Source: an uncultured Prevotella sp.
GTDB lineage: Bacteria > Bacteroidota > Bacteroidia > Bacteroidales > Bacteroidaceae
Direction of reading: 5' to 3'
Assembly: GCA_946548085.1 (NCBI GenBank)
Contig: CAMNPN010000078.1
Location: forward strand, 1-64,000
Length of the DNA: 64,000 nucleotides
Positions within the stretch are counted from its first letter, which is position 1; every line of letters begins with the position of its first letter. A model generated the notes under the pieces. It was not told the DNA's origin. It saw only the letters and a list, made by a program, of their open reading frames with translations, and did not search any database. Of this stretch, positions 7,930 to 16,612 are shown piece by piece. The translations under genes and the position numbers were made by a program.

Positions 7930-10611
7930 TCAGAGGATGGTCACGATCGTCTTCTTCAGATCCTTGTCGGCGCTGGAGTTGCCTACCATCAGTTCGTAAT
8001 TGCCAGGAACGACCCGCATGGTGTTCGTCTGCTCGTCCCAGCCCTCGAAGCGCTGGCGGGGCAGGTCGATGGTGACCGTCTTGGCCTCGCCGGGATTCAG
8101 CGATACCTGCTGGTAGGCGCGAAGGGATTTCAAGGGACCGTTAGGATCGTTCGTGTTACGGAGATAGACCTGGACGGTCTCGAGACCAGCCTTGGAGCCG
8201 GTGTTCTTGACGCTGACTTGTACCTTGTTGTTCTTATAGACGGGCTTGCCGATTTCGAATGTCGTATAGCTTAGGCCATAGCCGAAGGGGAAGAGGGCCT
8301 CGCCGCTATAGTAGCGATAGGTGCGGTTCTTCATCGTGTAGTCGAGGAAGTCGGGCAGCTCGTCGGTGCTCTTATAGAAGGTGACGGGCAGTTTGCCACT
8401 GGGGTTGTAGTCGCCGAAGAGCACCTCTGCCAGGGCCTGTCCGCCGCGCTCGCCGCCGTACCAGGCCTGAAGGATGGCGTCGCAACTCTCCAACTCGGGC
8501 ACCAGTGCCATCGCCGAACCGGAGCAGTTGACGAAGATCACCTTCTTGCCAGCCTTGTGGAGCATCTGGAGTGTCTCGCGCTGGGCCTTGGGCAGCTCGA
8601 TGCTCGTGCGGTCGCCGCCCTTGAAGCCCTCCTCGCTGACGCGCATCTCCTCGCCTTCGAGTTTGGGCGAGATGCCGCCCACGAAGATGACAGTCTCCGT
8701 GTCGCCGATCTGTGCCAGCAGTTCCTCATGGGTGGGTGCCACCTTGTGCTGGATGTCGAAGCCGAGCAGGGCAAAGCCAGCCTCCTGCACGTAGTCGATC
8801 TGGATGCGGTAGTGCTCGCCGGCTTTCACGGCCATCTCCTTCTGTCCGTTCTGGATGCGCTGGCGCACTTGCCAGATGTTGACGAGCGTGTCGCCGTTGA
8901 CAATCAGGCGCACCTTGTCGTCGCCGGCAATGTTGAAGATGACGGTCTCGTCTCTGGTGGGGATGAACGTGGCATCGAGACGGGCAGAGAAGTTCTCGAG
9001 GTTGACGCCCGGGGCGAAGACGGTGTTGCCGCCGTTGCTCAGCAGGATGGGGGAGGTGAGGGTGACGGTGGCAGCGGGTGTGCCCGTCATCTCTGTATTA
9101 TTATAATAGGTGGCCTGCATGCCTTTGCTGCCGAGGGGTGCTCGCAGTTCGGCGAAACGGCTCTCGAAGACTTCGTTGTGTGTCAGGCCGCAGCCGCTGA
9201 TGAAGCGTGCCTGGGGGGCAAACTGCCGGATGCCTTCAAGGGCGGTGATGGTGCGGGTGGGATAGCCGCTGTAGTTGCCCCACTGCATCACGGAGTCGAT
9301 GGCGTTGGCCCCGAGGACAACCAATGGCACACTATCCTCTTTCCTCTTTAGCGGCAGCACACCGTTATTCTTTAGCATGACGATGCTCTTGCGGGCCATG
9401 TCGAGGGCGAGCTGCTTGTGGGCATCGCAGGCGATGAGGCTCTCGGGCAGCTTTGTCCAGGGATTCAGTTCGTCGGGGTCGAGGTCGCCGAGCTCAAAGC
9501 GGGCAATAAGCAATCGTCTCAGGCTCTTGTCGAGGTCGGCCTTCTTGATGTCACCGCGGCGCACGGCCTCAGGCAGATGCTTATACTCCGAGCCGCACTC
9601 CACGTCGGTGCCTGCCAGCACGGCCTTGGCACTGGCCTCGGCCCCGTCCTTGGCCACATTGTGCCAGCGGGGCAGGAAGTCGCGGATGGCGCCGCAGTCG
9701 GAGGTGATCAGCCCGTCGAAGCCCCATTCGTCGCGCAGGATCTGCTGCTCGTAGCGGGTCTGGGCACAGCAGGCCTGACCGTCGATGCGCTGATAGGCGC
9801 ACATGATCTCGGCCACCTTGCCTTCCTGCACCAGGGCCTTGAAGGCAGGCAGGTAGGTCTCCCAGAGGTCGCGCTCAGGCAACTGCTCCACATTGAACTC
9901 GTGGCGGTTCCACTCCGGACCGCTGTGCACGGCGAAGTGCTTGGCGCAGGCGAGGAGCTTCCTATAGTTTACAGTAGACAGTTTACGGTTTACAGTTGAT
10001 TTGCTGGCAAGCCCTTCCACGCCTCCTGTGTAATCATCTGTAAGCTGTAAACCGTCCGCTGTAAACAAAATATCTCTTCCGTCGTAGGTCATCCCTTGCA
10101 GACCGCGTACGACGGCCAGGCCCATCTTGGATGTGAGATAGGGGTCCTCGCCATAGGTCTCCTGGCCGCGGCCCCAGCGGGGATCGCGGAAGATGTTGAT
10201 GTTCGGTGTCCAGAACGACAGGCTCTGGTAGCGCTTGATGTCGCCGGAGCGCTTCGCCTGCTGGGCCTTCACACGGGCCTCGTCGCTGACGGCCGTGAAC
10301 ACGCGGTGCAGCAACTGGTCGTCCCACGAGGCGGCCATGCCCATGGTGATCGGGAACACGGTGGCAAAGCCGTTGCGGCCAACGCCGTGCAGTGCTTCGT
10401 TCCACCACTGGAACTGAGGTATGCCCAGGCGCTCGATGGCGGGCGACGTGTCCATCATCAGGCTCACTTTCTCTTCAAGGGTCAGACGTCCTAACAGGTC
10501 ATCGGCTCTCTCAGCAGCAGAGAGGCTTGTGTTCTGGTAAGGCAGTTGGGCGTATGTCGTTGTAGCGCATAGCCCCAGTACAAACATGGTTAGCAGTTTC
10601 TTCATCATCAT
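7930..10611 (-). CDS. GH3 beta-xylosidase/beta-glucosidase with PA14 insert
   Basis: Secreted glycoside hydrolase family 3 enzyme, 893 residues, that removes terminal beta-linked sugars; sequence flavour (WWNEALHGVGR, FRDPRWGRGQETYGEDPYL, KHFAVHSGPEWNRH) fits the xylosidase-type branch, but specificity is uncertain. A signal peptide (about 1-21, TYA before Gln22) is present. The nucleophile is predicted to be Asp305 in TSDCGA. The second GH3 domain is split by a PA14-like segment (about 490-625), and a fibronectin-III-like domain ends the protein (about 800-890). Residues about 180-216, just before the CAKHFAVHS strand, are encoded by an AGTTTACAG repeat inserted in frame. Last gene of the CE7-esterase-GH3 operon, 11 bases after its neighbour. 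Confidence 0.93.
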   Translation of the reverse strand: MMMKKLLTMFVLGLCATTTYAQLPYQNTSLSAAERADDLLGRLTLEEKVSLMMDTSPAIERLGIPQFQWWNEALHGVGRNGFATVFPITMGMAASWDDQLLHRVFTAVSDEARVKAQQAKRSGDIKRYQSLSFWTPNINIFRDPRWGRGQETYGEDPYLTSKMGLAVVRGLQGMTYDGRDILFTADGLQLTDDYTGGVEGLASKSTVNRKLSTVNYRKLLACAKHFAVHSGPEWNRHEFNVEQLPERDLWETYLPAFKALVQEGKVAEIMCAYQRIDGQACCAQTRYEQQILRDEWGFDGLITSDCGAIRDFLPRWHNVAKDGAEASAKAVLAGTDVECGSEYKHLPEAVRRGDIKKADLDKSLRRLLIARFELGDLDPDELNPWTKLPESLIACDAHKQLALDMARKSIVMLKNNGVLPLKRKEDSVPLVVLGANAIDSVMQWGNYSGYPTRTITALEGIRQFAPQARFISGCGLTHNEVFESRFAELRAPLGSKGMQATYYNNTEMTGTPAATVTLTSPILLSNGGNTVFAPGVNLENFSARLDATFIPTRDETVIFNIAGDDKVRLIVNGDTLVNIWQVRQRIQNGQKEMAVKAGEHYRIQIDYVQEAGFALLGFDIQHKVAPTHEELLAQIGDTETVIFVGGISPKLEGEEMRVSEEGFKGGDRTSIELPKAQRETLQMLHKAGKKVIFVNCSGSAMALVPELESCDAILQAWYGGERGGQALAEVLFGDYNPSGKLPVTFYKSTDELPDFLDYTMKNRTYRYYSGEALFPFGYGLSYTTFEIGKPVYKNNKVQVSVKNTGSKAGLETVQVYLRNTNDPNGPLKSLRAYQQVSLNPGEAKTVTIDLPRQRFEGWDEQTNTMRVVPGNYELMVGNSSADKDLKKTIVTIL
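9963..10067. repeat. AGTTTACAG repeat, copy 2 (inside GH3 gene)
   Basis: Left arm 9963-10012 has TTTACAG/TTTACGG units followed by TTGATTTGCTGGCAAGC (13 of 17 bases equal to the core of copies 3 and 4). The right arm (about 10031-10067) begins TAATCATCTGTAA and has TGTAAAC units in opposite orientation. The insertion keeps the reading frame of the GH3 gene. Confidence 0.8.
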
Positions 10612-10622
10612 GACATTTTTTA

Positions 10623-11768
10623 TTATAGATACTTTTTAAAGAATTCCAGAACGCGGGCCTGTGACCTGACCCCACAACTGTGTGGCATTTCCCAGAGTTC
10701 GGTCTCAAGTCTGTCACCTACACCTTGATCTTCCCAGGTGGCGTGCATCGTTTTGAAAGCCTTCTCAACACCGGCCACGGGGAAGAGTTTGTCCTGCGAA
10801 CCGTTGATGAAGAGCATCGGCTTGGGGCAGGCTATGCTGGCGATATGAGGATAGTCGAGCCAGCGACGCAGACCGGGGAAACAGTTGGCGAAGCCTCCGT
10901 TTTCCGTACGGCTGTACTTGAATGTCAACTGTTCGTCGGTGGTCACCATCCAGCAGACGGATGCCCCTGCCTTGATGCGGTCAGAGAGGGCCGAGAGCAT
11001 CCAGGCGCGGTAGGCACCCATCGACCAGCCTGTGCAGCCGATACGCTTCGGGTCTACCTCTGGCATCGAGGCCAGATACTCCGTCCCGGCGATGTCATCG
11101 TATGTCATATAGGCACTGAGGTCGATACCATACATCATCATGTTGCCGGCAATCATATCATACATGTTGCGCTTGGCCCCTTCCATCTGGCCGCGCTCTC
11201 CCCACATCGGGGCATCGGCAGAGAATACGACGTAGCCATGCTTGGCCAGATAGTCGCCGAAGAACTGGCCCTCATAGCCTGACACCCACTCATCGGCATC
11301 CTTGATGACCGCAGGATCCTCACAAGCCAGTGGGCGAATCATCTTCTCCTTCCCGATGAACAGGTGGCCGCCGTGGTCGTGCAGGGCATTGACGGCAGGA
11401 AAGGGTCCCTTGCCGTCAGGGATGAGCACGTAGGCAGGAACGGTGTAGTAACGTGACAGTCGGATTTCTATTTTCCTGGCTTTGTAGCCGTCGCGCTGTT
11501 CCTCAAAGATTACCTTCACGTCATAGCCGTTGGCAGAGGGTGGTGGAGGCGTGAGCATGCAGTCGAACACCTTTTGGCGGGCGGCCTGCTTCCAGGCGTC
11601 GAAGTCCTTGATGTCGCTGTTGCCCCATGCCAGGGGAAAGGTCAGGTCGGCTATCAGCGAGTCGGCATAGACAGGCAGGTTGCGTTTAAACTCGTATTTC
11701 TCACGCTGCTGGGCCTGTGCAAAAAGGAAACCATAGATGACACAGATGATACAGATGACTCTCTTCAT
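10623..11768 (-). CDS. secreted alpha/beta hydrolase, probable carbohydrate esterase
   Basis: Alpha/beta-hydrolase of the large acetyl-xylan-esterase-like/dienelactone-hydrolase-like group (it resembles the Pfam Abhydrolase_7 type), 381 residues. The start at 11768 is chosen over an upstream in-frame Met because MKRVICIICVIYGFLFAQA is a signal peptide and the longer version would run into the preceding gene. NALHDHGGHLFIGKEK is the oxyanion-side motif, GCTGWSMGAYR holds the predicted nucleophile Ser, FINGSQDKLFP the acidic residue and MPHSCG a candidate catalytic His. Middle gene of the CE7-esterase-GH3 operon (11-base gaps on both sides), so a role in deacylating hemicellulose or pectin is likely; the substrate is unknown. 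Confidence 0.85.
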   Translation of the reverse strand: MKRVICIICVIYGFLFAQAQQREKYEFKRNLPVYADSLIADLTFPLAWGNSDIKDFDAWKQAARQKVFDCMLTPPPPSANGYDVKVIFEEQRDGYKARKIEIRLSRYYTVPAYVLIPDGKGPFPAVNALHDHGGHLFIGKEKMIRPLACEDPAVIKDADEWVSGYEGQFFGDYLAKHGYVVFSADAPMWGERGQMEGAKRNMYDMIAGNMMMYGIDLSAYMTYDDIAGTEYLASMPEVDPKRIGCTGWSMGAYRAWMLSALSDRIKAGASVCWMVTTDEQLTFKYSRTENGGFANCFPGLRRWLDYPHIASIACPKPMLFINGSQDKLFPVAGVEKAFKTMHATWEDQGVGDRLETELWEMPHSCGVRSQARVLEFFKKYL

Positions 11769-11779
11769 GCTTTTTCCCC

Positions 11780-13090
11780 TCATTCTTTCATTTTCCCTTT
11801 CAGCCAAAGCATCTGCCCGTAGTTGGTTTCCGTCGTAGTCCAGTGTTCGTTGATGGGCGTGATGAGCGACTCCTTGGGAGCCGTTATCAGGTTCCATACG
11901 ATATAACTTGTTGTCGGCGGACAGACATTGTCGTTATAGCCCCATGTCAGATAAACGGGGCAGGTGATGCGCCGGGCGAAGTTCACCACGTCGTAATACT
12001 GCAGGGTCTCTACCTTCTGCGGTGTCAGCATATTGTTGTCACGGTTCATGTGAGGCCAGCCGCCGGCGCGGTTGTCAAGATAGCCTGCCACGTCGCTCAG
12101 CGCCGGATGGTTGGCCACGCAGGCCGTCACCCGCTTGTCGAGGGCTGCCGTGATCAGAGAGAGTGCACCGCCCTGACTGCCACCTTGAACGAAGACGTTC
12201 TTACCGTCCCATTCCTGGAGAGAACAGAGATAGTCGATGGCCCGCACACAGCCGGTATAGACATGCTTCATATAGTAGTTGTCGCGATCGTCGAGCCCGT
12301 TCTCCACATAGCCGTTCTCCCTGGAGAAGGCTGTAGAGATATCGTGAAACTGTTCTTCGGTCATTTCCGGGTTCAGACCATGGATTTCCATCTCAAGGCG
12401 GATGAATCCGTTTTTGGCATAGTAGATCTGGCGCATCGGTTCCTTGATGGTCTTGATGCCGGCTCCCGGTGGACAGAGCACCACGGGGAACTTGCCTGCT
12501 TTCTTCGGCTTCGACAGGTAGCCGTAGATGCTGTGACGACTGTCGGTGCGTATCTTCAGCAGATACATGTCTGTCTCGTCAGTGCAATAGGCATCTACCT
12601 TTTTGCAGTCCACATGCAGGTGCGTCTTGCGAGCCTCTTCAAGGTTCGCTTTCCAGAATTCGTCAAAATCCTGAGGATTTTTCGTGTAGGGCTTCAGCAG
12701 TTCTGGCGAGAATCCCACTTTCACGTGATGCTCATACTTCTTGTCGGCCACCGTGGCTGTCAGCCTCAGATCGAGGAATCCCGGCTGTTTCATCGTGCCC
12801 ATGTCGATGGTCGCCCGTCCGTTCTTCAGTCTCACCTTGCCTTTGTTGGTGGCTGGCATCTCGTCGGGACCTATCTCATAACTCACCTCCACGTCTTGTG
12901 GTATACCATACTTGCAGAAGGTGACTTCCACCTTCGCCTTCTCTCCCACCTTATATAGCCAGTCGGCATGGTCGGGCACCGTCAGCCATAGGTAGTCGCT
13001 GCGGTAGGGATAGTTTTCAACAGCCAATGCCGGCATTTCTGCTGTCAGTAGCATCAGCATGCAAATAGTCTTTAGAGTAATTTGTTTCAT
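11780..13090 (-). CDS. CE7-type acetyl xylan esterase
   Basis: Acetyl xylan esterase/cephalosporin-C deacetylase family (CE7, AXE1), 436 residues, predicted to remove acetyl groups from xylan or oligosaccharides. Start at 13090 gives the signal peptide MKQITLKTICMLMLLTAEMPALA and lies 17 bases below a -7 box. An N-terminal beta-sandwich (about 25-130) precedes the catalytic fold. The nucleophile motif is GGSQGG; WGYNDNVCPP supplies the acidic residue and NEHWTTT the His. The canonical RGQ motif is not seen: the corresponding place reads EMEIHG, which is unusual for CE7 and makes family membership slightly less certain. First gene of a three-gene operon. Confidence 0.87.
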   Translation of the reverse strand: MKQITLKTICMLMLLTAEMPALAVENYPYRSDYLWLTVPDHADWLYKVGEKAKVEVTFCKYGIPQDVEVSYEIGPDEMPATNKGKVRLKNGRATIDMGTMKQPGFLDLRLTATVADKKYEHHVKVGFSPELLKPYTKNPQDFDEFWKANLEEARKTHLHVDCKKVDAYCTDETDMYLLKIRTDSRHSIYGYLSKPKKAGKFPVVLCPPGAGIKTIKEPMRQIYYAKNGFIRLEMEIHGLNPEMTEEQFHDISTAFSRENGYVENGLDDRDNYYMKHVYTGCVRAIDYLCSLQEWDGKNVFVQGGSQGGALSLITAALDKRVTACVANHPALSDVAGYLDNRAGGWPHMNRDNNMLTPQKVETLQYYDVVNFARRITCPVYLTWGYNDNVCPPTTSYIVWNLITAPKESLITPINEHWTTTETNYGQMLWLKGKMKE

Positions 13091-13107
13091 TTCTGTATCT
13101 TTTGTGG

Positions 13108-13139
13108 CAAAATTACACATTTTATATTATATTTCCAAA
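13108..13139 (-). promoter_or_regulatory. Bacteroidetes promoter for CE7 operon
   Basis: On the minus strand, TAATTTTG (13115-13108) matches the TAnnTTTG -7 box and TTTG (13139-13136) lies 20 bases upstream as the -33 box. Confidence 0.7.
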
Positions 13140-13158
13140 TTTTCCGGCCGTTTTCGTA

Positions 13159-13400
13159 TCAATCCATCGGATTCCAGCCGTCATCACCTTTCAGCACGTC
13201 GTGGATGTCATATTCTCTGTCATCCTGTAACTGATGTCCCCAGGTGGCACGCCGTGAGGTGTCAGCCCCTTCGCCATAGCACTTGTATTCGGCATAATAG
13301 GCCGTCTGCTCATTACTTGGCTTGCCCCAGTTGTTCCAGCCTTCAGGATGAACACATACTTCGACACAACGAAGGCGGTGTCGGGTGAAGCTATCATCAT
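13159..13400 (-). pseudogene. pectinesterase (CE8) 3' remnant
   Basis: The minus strand encodes a C-terminal pectinesterase end: HPEGWNNWG, TAYYAEYKCYGEGAD, RATWGHQL, ending GWNPMD before a TGA at 13161. The preceding strand (PDTAFVVSKYVF) is in the +1 frame, so one frameshift separates them near the HPEGW codons, and nothing upstream of about 13400 matches. It is the last 80 or so residues of a secreted pectin methylesterase whose body has been lost. An intact CE8 gene lies at 24086-26764. Confidence 0.75.
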
Positions 13401-13511
13401 GAATTAGGAAGACCGCCCTCCACAATTTGTTTTCTTTTAAGTATGTAAGCTATTATTACTTTTATGTGATAGTGGAAATAATTTCTTTCTCTTTTCTTTT
13501 TACTTTTTTGG

Positions 13512-13575
13512 CACCAAATGCCATATTTGTGTTTATGCCTTTGTAAATCAGTGTTTTAGCTTATGGCATTTGGTG
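13512..13575. repeat. inverted repeat with ATGGCATTT arms
   Basis: CACCAAATGCCATA (13512-13525) and TATGGCATTTGGTG (13562-13575) are perfect 14-base inverses with a 36-base loop. The arm core recurs as direct and inverted single copies over the next 350 bases. Confidence 0.75.
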
Positions 13576-13692
13576 TTTTCTATTGCCATCATATTGCCAT
13601 TTTTCACTTGAAATGCCATAAAATTATGCTTAATATGCTATTAACTTTCTGAAAACAAGGCAGTTGCAAATAGTACAAATAGCTTGGACTGA

Positions 13693-13736
13693 CAGTTTAG
13701 ACAGGGTAAACTGTCAGTTTAGACTGGGTAAACTGT
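13693..13736. repeat. 22-bp tandem palindromic repeat
   Basis: Two head-to-tail units (13693-13714, 13715-13736) differ at one base; each has CAGTTTA and TAAACTG as inverted ends around GACAGGG or GACTGGG. A partial third unit follows. A related CAGTTTTAGACAGG occurs at about 52930. Confidence 0.75.
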
Positions 13737-14111
13737 TAGTTTACCTTATCTAAACTATCATAAACTCCTATCTTTAGCATCAGTATATACGCTTTAAATA
13801 GTCTGTAATATGTATGATAAATTCGTAAAAATGGCTGATTATGGCATTTGTATGGCATTATAAAAGAGTAAACTACATAGTCTTTCTGCTTGATAATCAA
13901 TAAGATAGCTTGTTTTATGGCATTTCATCCAATTTTTTTATATTTTGCTATACAAATTTTCACTTGCACATTTGCTCATGGTTCTAATGCAGAAACAGCA
14001 TGCAGTACCCTTATACCTTTTGCGCCTCTAAGCTCGATCTTTCCTTTTGATTCCCAGTATATGGTGCCAAAGATGGAGTCAGAGGATGATATGCCAAAAG
14101 GGAAATCGGGT

Positions 14112-15272
14112 TTAGGGAATTTGTGTGAATGTCCAGATGGTACACTCTACGTCTTCCTTATTGGTAGAATAACTGACATAGAGTTTTCCTTTGTGAACCA
14201 TCGACTTGGGATAACTGTAGCCGAGGGTCTTGGCTTTGCCGGGATAGCGTTGGGGCTGGAGTTCGGAGCCGCCGGCCCGTAGCAGCAGGGCTTTGTCGAA
14301 GCGGATGCCGTCATGGCTGAGGAGCAAGACCAGGGGATAGCGGCGCTTGGCGCCAGTAGGATTGCCGGCGAGGAAGGCGGTGCCGTCGGGCAGGTTGCCG
14401 GCACTCTGCTTCACACGGGCATCAGGGATGTCGGTGACGACGGGTTCCGACCAAGTCTCCCCTCGATCGTAACTCATGGAGACCATCTTGCGGTAGGTGC
14501 TTGTCTGGTCGCGGAACACCATCACCAGCGTGCCGTCTTGCTGACGGTAGATGCTTGGCTCCAGTTCTCGTGACTGTTTGCCGCGGTCGTGTCCTTTGAA
14601 GTCGGCTTTTGTCCAACCACTTATTCCTGTCTTGTCATCAGTATAGATAGGACAGACGTGCAGTCCTGGTTGGAAGTGTACGGCTCCGATGATGCGGCCG
14701 TCGGGTAGGGTATAAGGGTCTTGCTCGATGATACCCTGCATAGGTTGTCCGTCTGCCATCAATACAGGGGCCTGGCTGCTCCAGTGGTTTCCGTCGGTAC
14801 TATATATATAATAGGTGTAGCCGCCTACGGGTTGCATATTCAGAGGCCAGCAGTTGAGGTAGGCTATGAGCGTGTCGGCAGTGGCATGCCAGCCGCCTGA
14901 AGTGAAATAGCAGCTGTCTGAGGCAGCGGCCAGCAAGGCGGGTTTCGTCCAGGTGAGGCCTTCGTCGTGGCTCTGACTGTACATCACGCAGGTCTCCGGC
15001 GCATCCTCATCAGTCTGTGAACTCTGCCACATGCAATAGAGCCTGCCTTTGAATGCCGTCATCACCACACCGTTGGCATAGTGATGGGTAGAGTCCGAGG
15101 GTGAGAAGATGGTTACAGTTCTTGTGTCACTAAGCATCGTGAGTCCCAATGCCTCTACATCAGTAGTGTCTATCACCCCATTAGCCAGATAAGGAATCCT
15201 TTTGTTTTCCTCTGCTTTGGCTGGGCATACAGTCAGTATCAGTAGTATGGCGATAAGCGTTGTTAGTATCAT
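14112..15272 (-). CDS. secreted sialidase-like (BNR) six-bladed propeller protein
   Basis: 386 residues with an N-terminal signal peptide (MILTTLIAILLILTVCPAKA). Two Asp-box-like turns are visible, SHDEGLTWTKP and SYDRGETWSEP, as in sialidase/BNR_2 proteins, and FRDQTS and LPDGRIIGAVHF fit the same fold. Such proteins are often annotated exo-alpha-sialidase, but in a pectin locus a different glycan hydrolase is equally possible; no full sialidase Arg triad was verified. Its own -7 box ends only 4 bases before the ATG, which suggests a leaderless message. It is separate from the GH3 operon and from the ATPase upstream. Confidence 0.75.
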   Translation of the reverse strand: MILTTLIAILLILTVCPAKAEENKRIPYLANGVIDTTDVEALGLTMLSDTRTVTIFSPSDSTHHYANGVVMTAFKGRLYCMWQSSQTDEDAPETCVMYSQSHDEGLTWTKPALLAAASDSCYFTSGGWHATADTLIAYLNCWPLNMQPVGGYTYYIYSTDGNHWSSQAPVLMADGQPMQGIIEQDPYTLPDGRIIGAVHFQPGLHVCPIYTDDKTGISGWTKADFKGHDRGKQSRELEPSIYRQQDGTLVMVFRDQTSTYRKMVSMSYDRGETWSEPVVTDIPDARVKQSAGNLPDGTAFLAGNPTGAKRRYPLVLLLSHDGIRFDKALLLRAGGSELQPQRYPGKAKTLGYSYPKSMVHKGKLYVSYSTNKEDVECTIWTFTQIP

Positions 15273-15276
15273 GTTG

Positions 15277-15284
15277 CAAAGTTA
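15277..15284 (-). promoter_or_regulatory. -7 box four bases before an ATG
   Basis: Minus strand TAACTTTG then CAAC then the ATG of the sialidase-like gene. Transcription would begin at or next to the start codon. Confidence 0.6.
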
Positions 15285-15340
15285 CAAATAAGTAGTGGAT
15301 TACTTCTAGATGTACTTCTTGGAAGCCAGTCGGGCATCCC

Positions 15341-16468
15341 CTATAAAAACTCGCGCCTGAACCATAGCTCGAATACAGGGTCGACGAATTTCAAGTTGTT
15401 TCCTTGTTTCTCTACCAGGTCTTTAGCAATGACAGCCTTTTTATTCTTGGTTATGGTTTGCGGTGTTCCTAAGTTGAATTTGTTTACTATATCCTTGGCA
15501 TTGAGATGCTTCTCACCTGCTGCAATCGCTCTGAGGAGGGCAAGCTGAGATGGTGGGCATCCCGAAATATCCGACATGAACATATCGGCGTTTGTGTCAA
15601 TCAAAGCCTGCAGTTGCCGGTTGTAAATACTTTCTGTCACCTCCTTGTCTGTGTGTATCCAGATGAGGAAACAGAATTGTTGCATGTACCATGAATGACA
15701 TGCCACTTGGCTACAGATACGCTCTGCAAATTCGTTGCTGATGTATTTCCCGTAATCTTCGAAGTTCTTGATGATGTAGGGAATCCAGTATTTCTCTTCG
15801 ATTTTGTTGATGGTCAACATCTGACCAAACCGATAGAAGGGATTGCTGGCATTGCTGAAGATGTCCATCATCATGTGCCTTTTGCTGCCGTACATGCAGT
15901 ATGTTGTGTTATGGTGTTGCTGCCATACTGAGCGCATGGTACCTTCGAGTCTCTTCCAGCCAGGCAGATTGGCCAATTGCTGGAACTCGTCAATGCAGAC
16001 TATGACATGTATCCCCTTTGCCAGAGCAATCTTCTCGGGGAGGTTGAGGATACTCTCTGCGCTTTCCTTGAGTGGTCTATAGCTGAGGTTAACCTCAATA
16101 GCGTTGAGCGGATCGCTGCTGATGGTGAGGCTGGGTACAATTCCTTGTATAAACTTGACGAAGTCGTTCCATCTTTTTTCTACGCTTGACGATACCCCTT
16201 GAATGACGGCACTGGCAAACTTGTTGTAGAAGTCCTCTTCTGACGAGATGGTGAATGCGTCAATATAACATATCCTTACTGAAGAATCTTCATGCTTAAG
16301 CTCTTCCATCGCGGCCTTAACCAATGATGATTTCCCCCATCTGCGAGGAGATACCAGCATCACGTTGATGCCGTTAGCCAAAAAAGCCTTTAGCTGCTTC
16401 CTGTCCTCTTCGCGATCAATGAAATTCTCTTTTTCAGCAATTGAACCGTATTCAAATGGTACCTTCAT
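15341..16468 (-). CDS. lone ATPase_2-type AAA/STAND ATPase
   Basis: 375-residue ATPase of the archaeal-like ATPase_2 group. Walker A is in SPRRWGKSS (40-48), Walker B in VIVCIDEFQQL, followed by a sensor-like segment (YCMYGSKRHMMMDIF) and a C-terminal winged-helix-like region (LALLRAIAAGEKHLNAKDIVNKFNLG). Family members occur singly in Bacteroidetes; many are suspected in regulation or in mobile-element or defence contexts, but this gene shows no partner. It interrupts the polysaccharide locus and is preceded by two palindromes. Codon use is more AT-rich than in the flanking enzymes, in keeping with later arrival. Function unknown. Confidence 0.8.
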   Translation of the reverse strand: MKVPFEYGSIAEKENFIDREEDRKQLKAFLANGINVMLVSPRRWGKSSLVKAAMEELKHEDSSVRICYIDAFTISSEEDFYNKFASAVIQGVSSSVEKRWNDFVKFIQGIVPSLTISSDPLNAIEVNLSYRPLKESAESILNLPEKIALAKGIHVIVCIDEFQQLANLPGWKRLEGTMRSVWQQHHNTTYCMYGSKRHMMMDIFSNASNPFYRFGQMLTINKIEEKYWIPYIIKNFEDYGKYISNEFAERICSQVACHSWYMQQFCFLIWIHTDKEVTESIYNRQLQALIDTNADMFMSDISGCPPSQLALLRAIAAGEKHLNAKDIVNKFNLGTPQTITKNKKAVIAKDLVEKQGNNLKFVDPVFELWFRREFL

Positions 16469-16509
16469 GTGGTTGATAGTTAGATTGTTATCTGATAATT
16501 ATCGGATAA

Positions 16510-16539
16510 TATACCATTTGGTATAATACCATTTGGTAT
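16510..16539 (-). promoter_or_regulatory. two adjacent palindromes upstream of the ATPase
   Basis: ATACCATTTGGTAT occurs twice, at 16511-16524 and 16526-16539, about 42 bases before the ATPase start. Each has 6-base inverted arms, and spacing is 15 bases, so a dimeric repressor could bind side by side. The operator role is inferred. Confidence 0.5.
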
Positions 16540-16555
16540 AATTTTGTTTTATTGT

Positions 16556-16600
16556 CTAAAGAAAGGGAAATGCCATAAGGCAATTCCCTTTCTTATAGAG
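16556..16600 (-). terminator. intrinsic terminator after the 16613 gene
   Basis: AAGAAAGGGAA (16559-16569) and TTCCCTTTCTT (16584-16594) are perfect 11-base inverses; on the minus strand the stem is followed by a short T-rich run. Confidence 0.75.
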
Positions 16601-16612
16601 TTGTGGAAGATA

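Larger units (their letters stand above)
13426..14111. other. gene-poor, AT-rich decayed stretch
   Basis: No convincing gene. The stretch has many copies of ATGGCATTT or its inverse (near 13518, 13564, 13593, 13613, 13842, 13852, 13918), a tandem palindromic repeat, and on the minus strand from 14113 down to about 13965 a stop-free run of 48 codons (containing GTIYWESKGKIELRGAKG) directly after the sialidase-like gene but in another frame, with no start codon. The run could be a gene remnant or chance. Confidence 0.6.

Noticed and set aside
13890..14282. 130-codon plus-strand ORF with hydrophobic start
   Set aside because: Its second half is antisense to the sialidase-like gene and its product has no plausible fold; the first part is in AT-rich decayed DNA.
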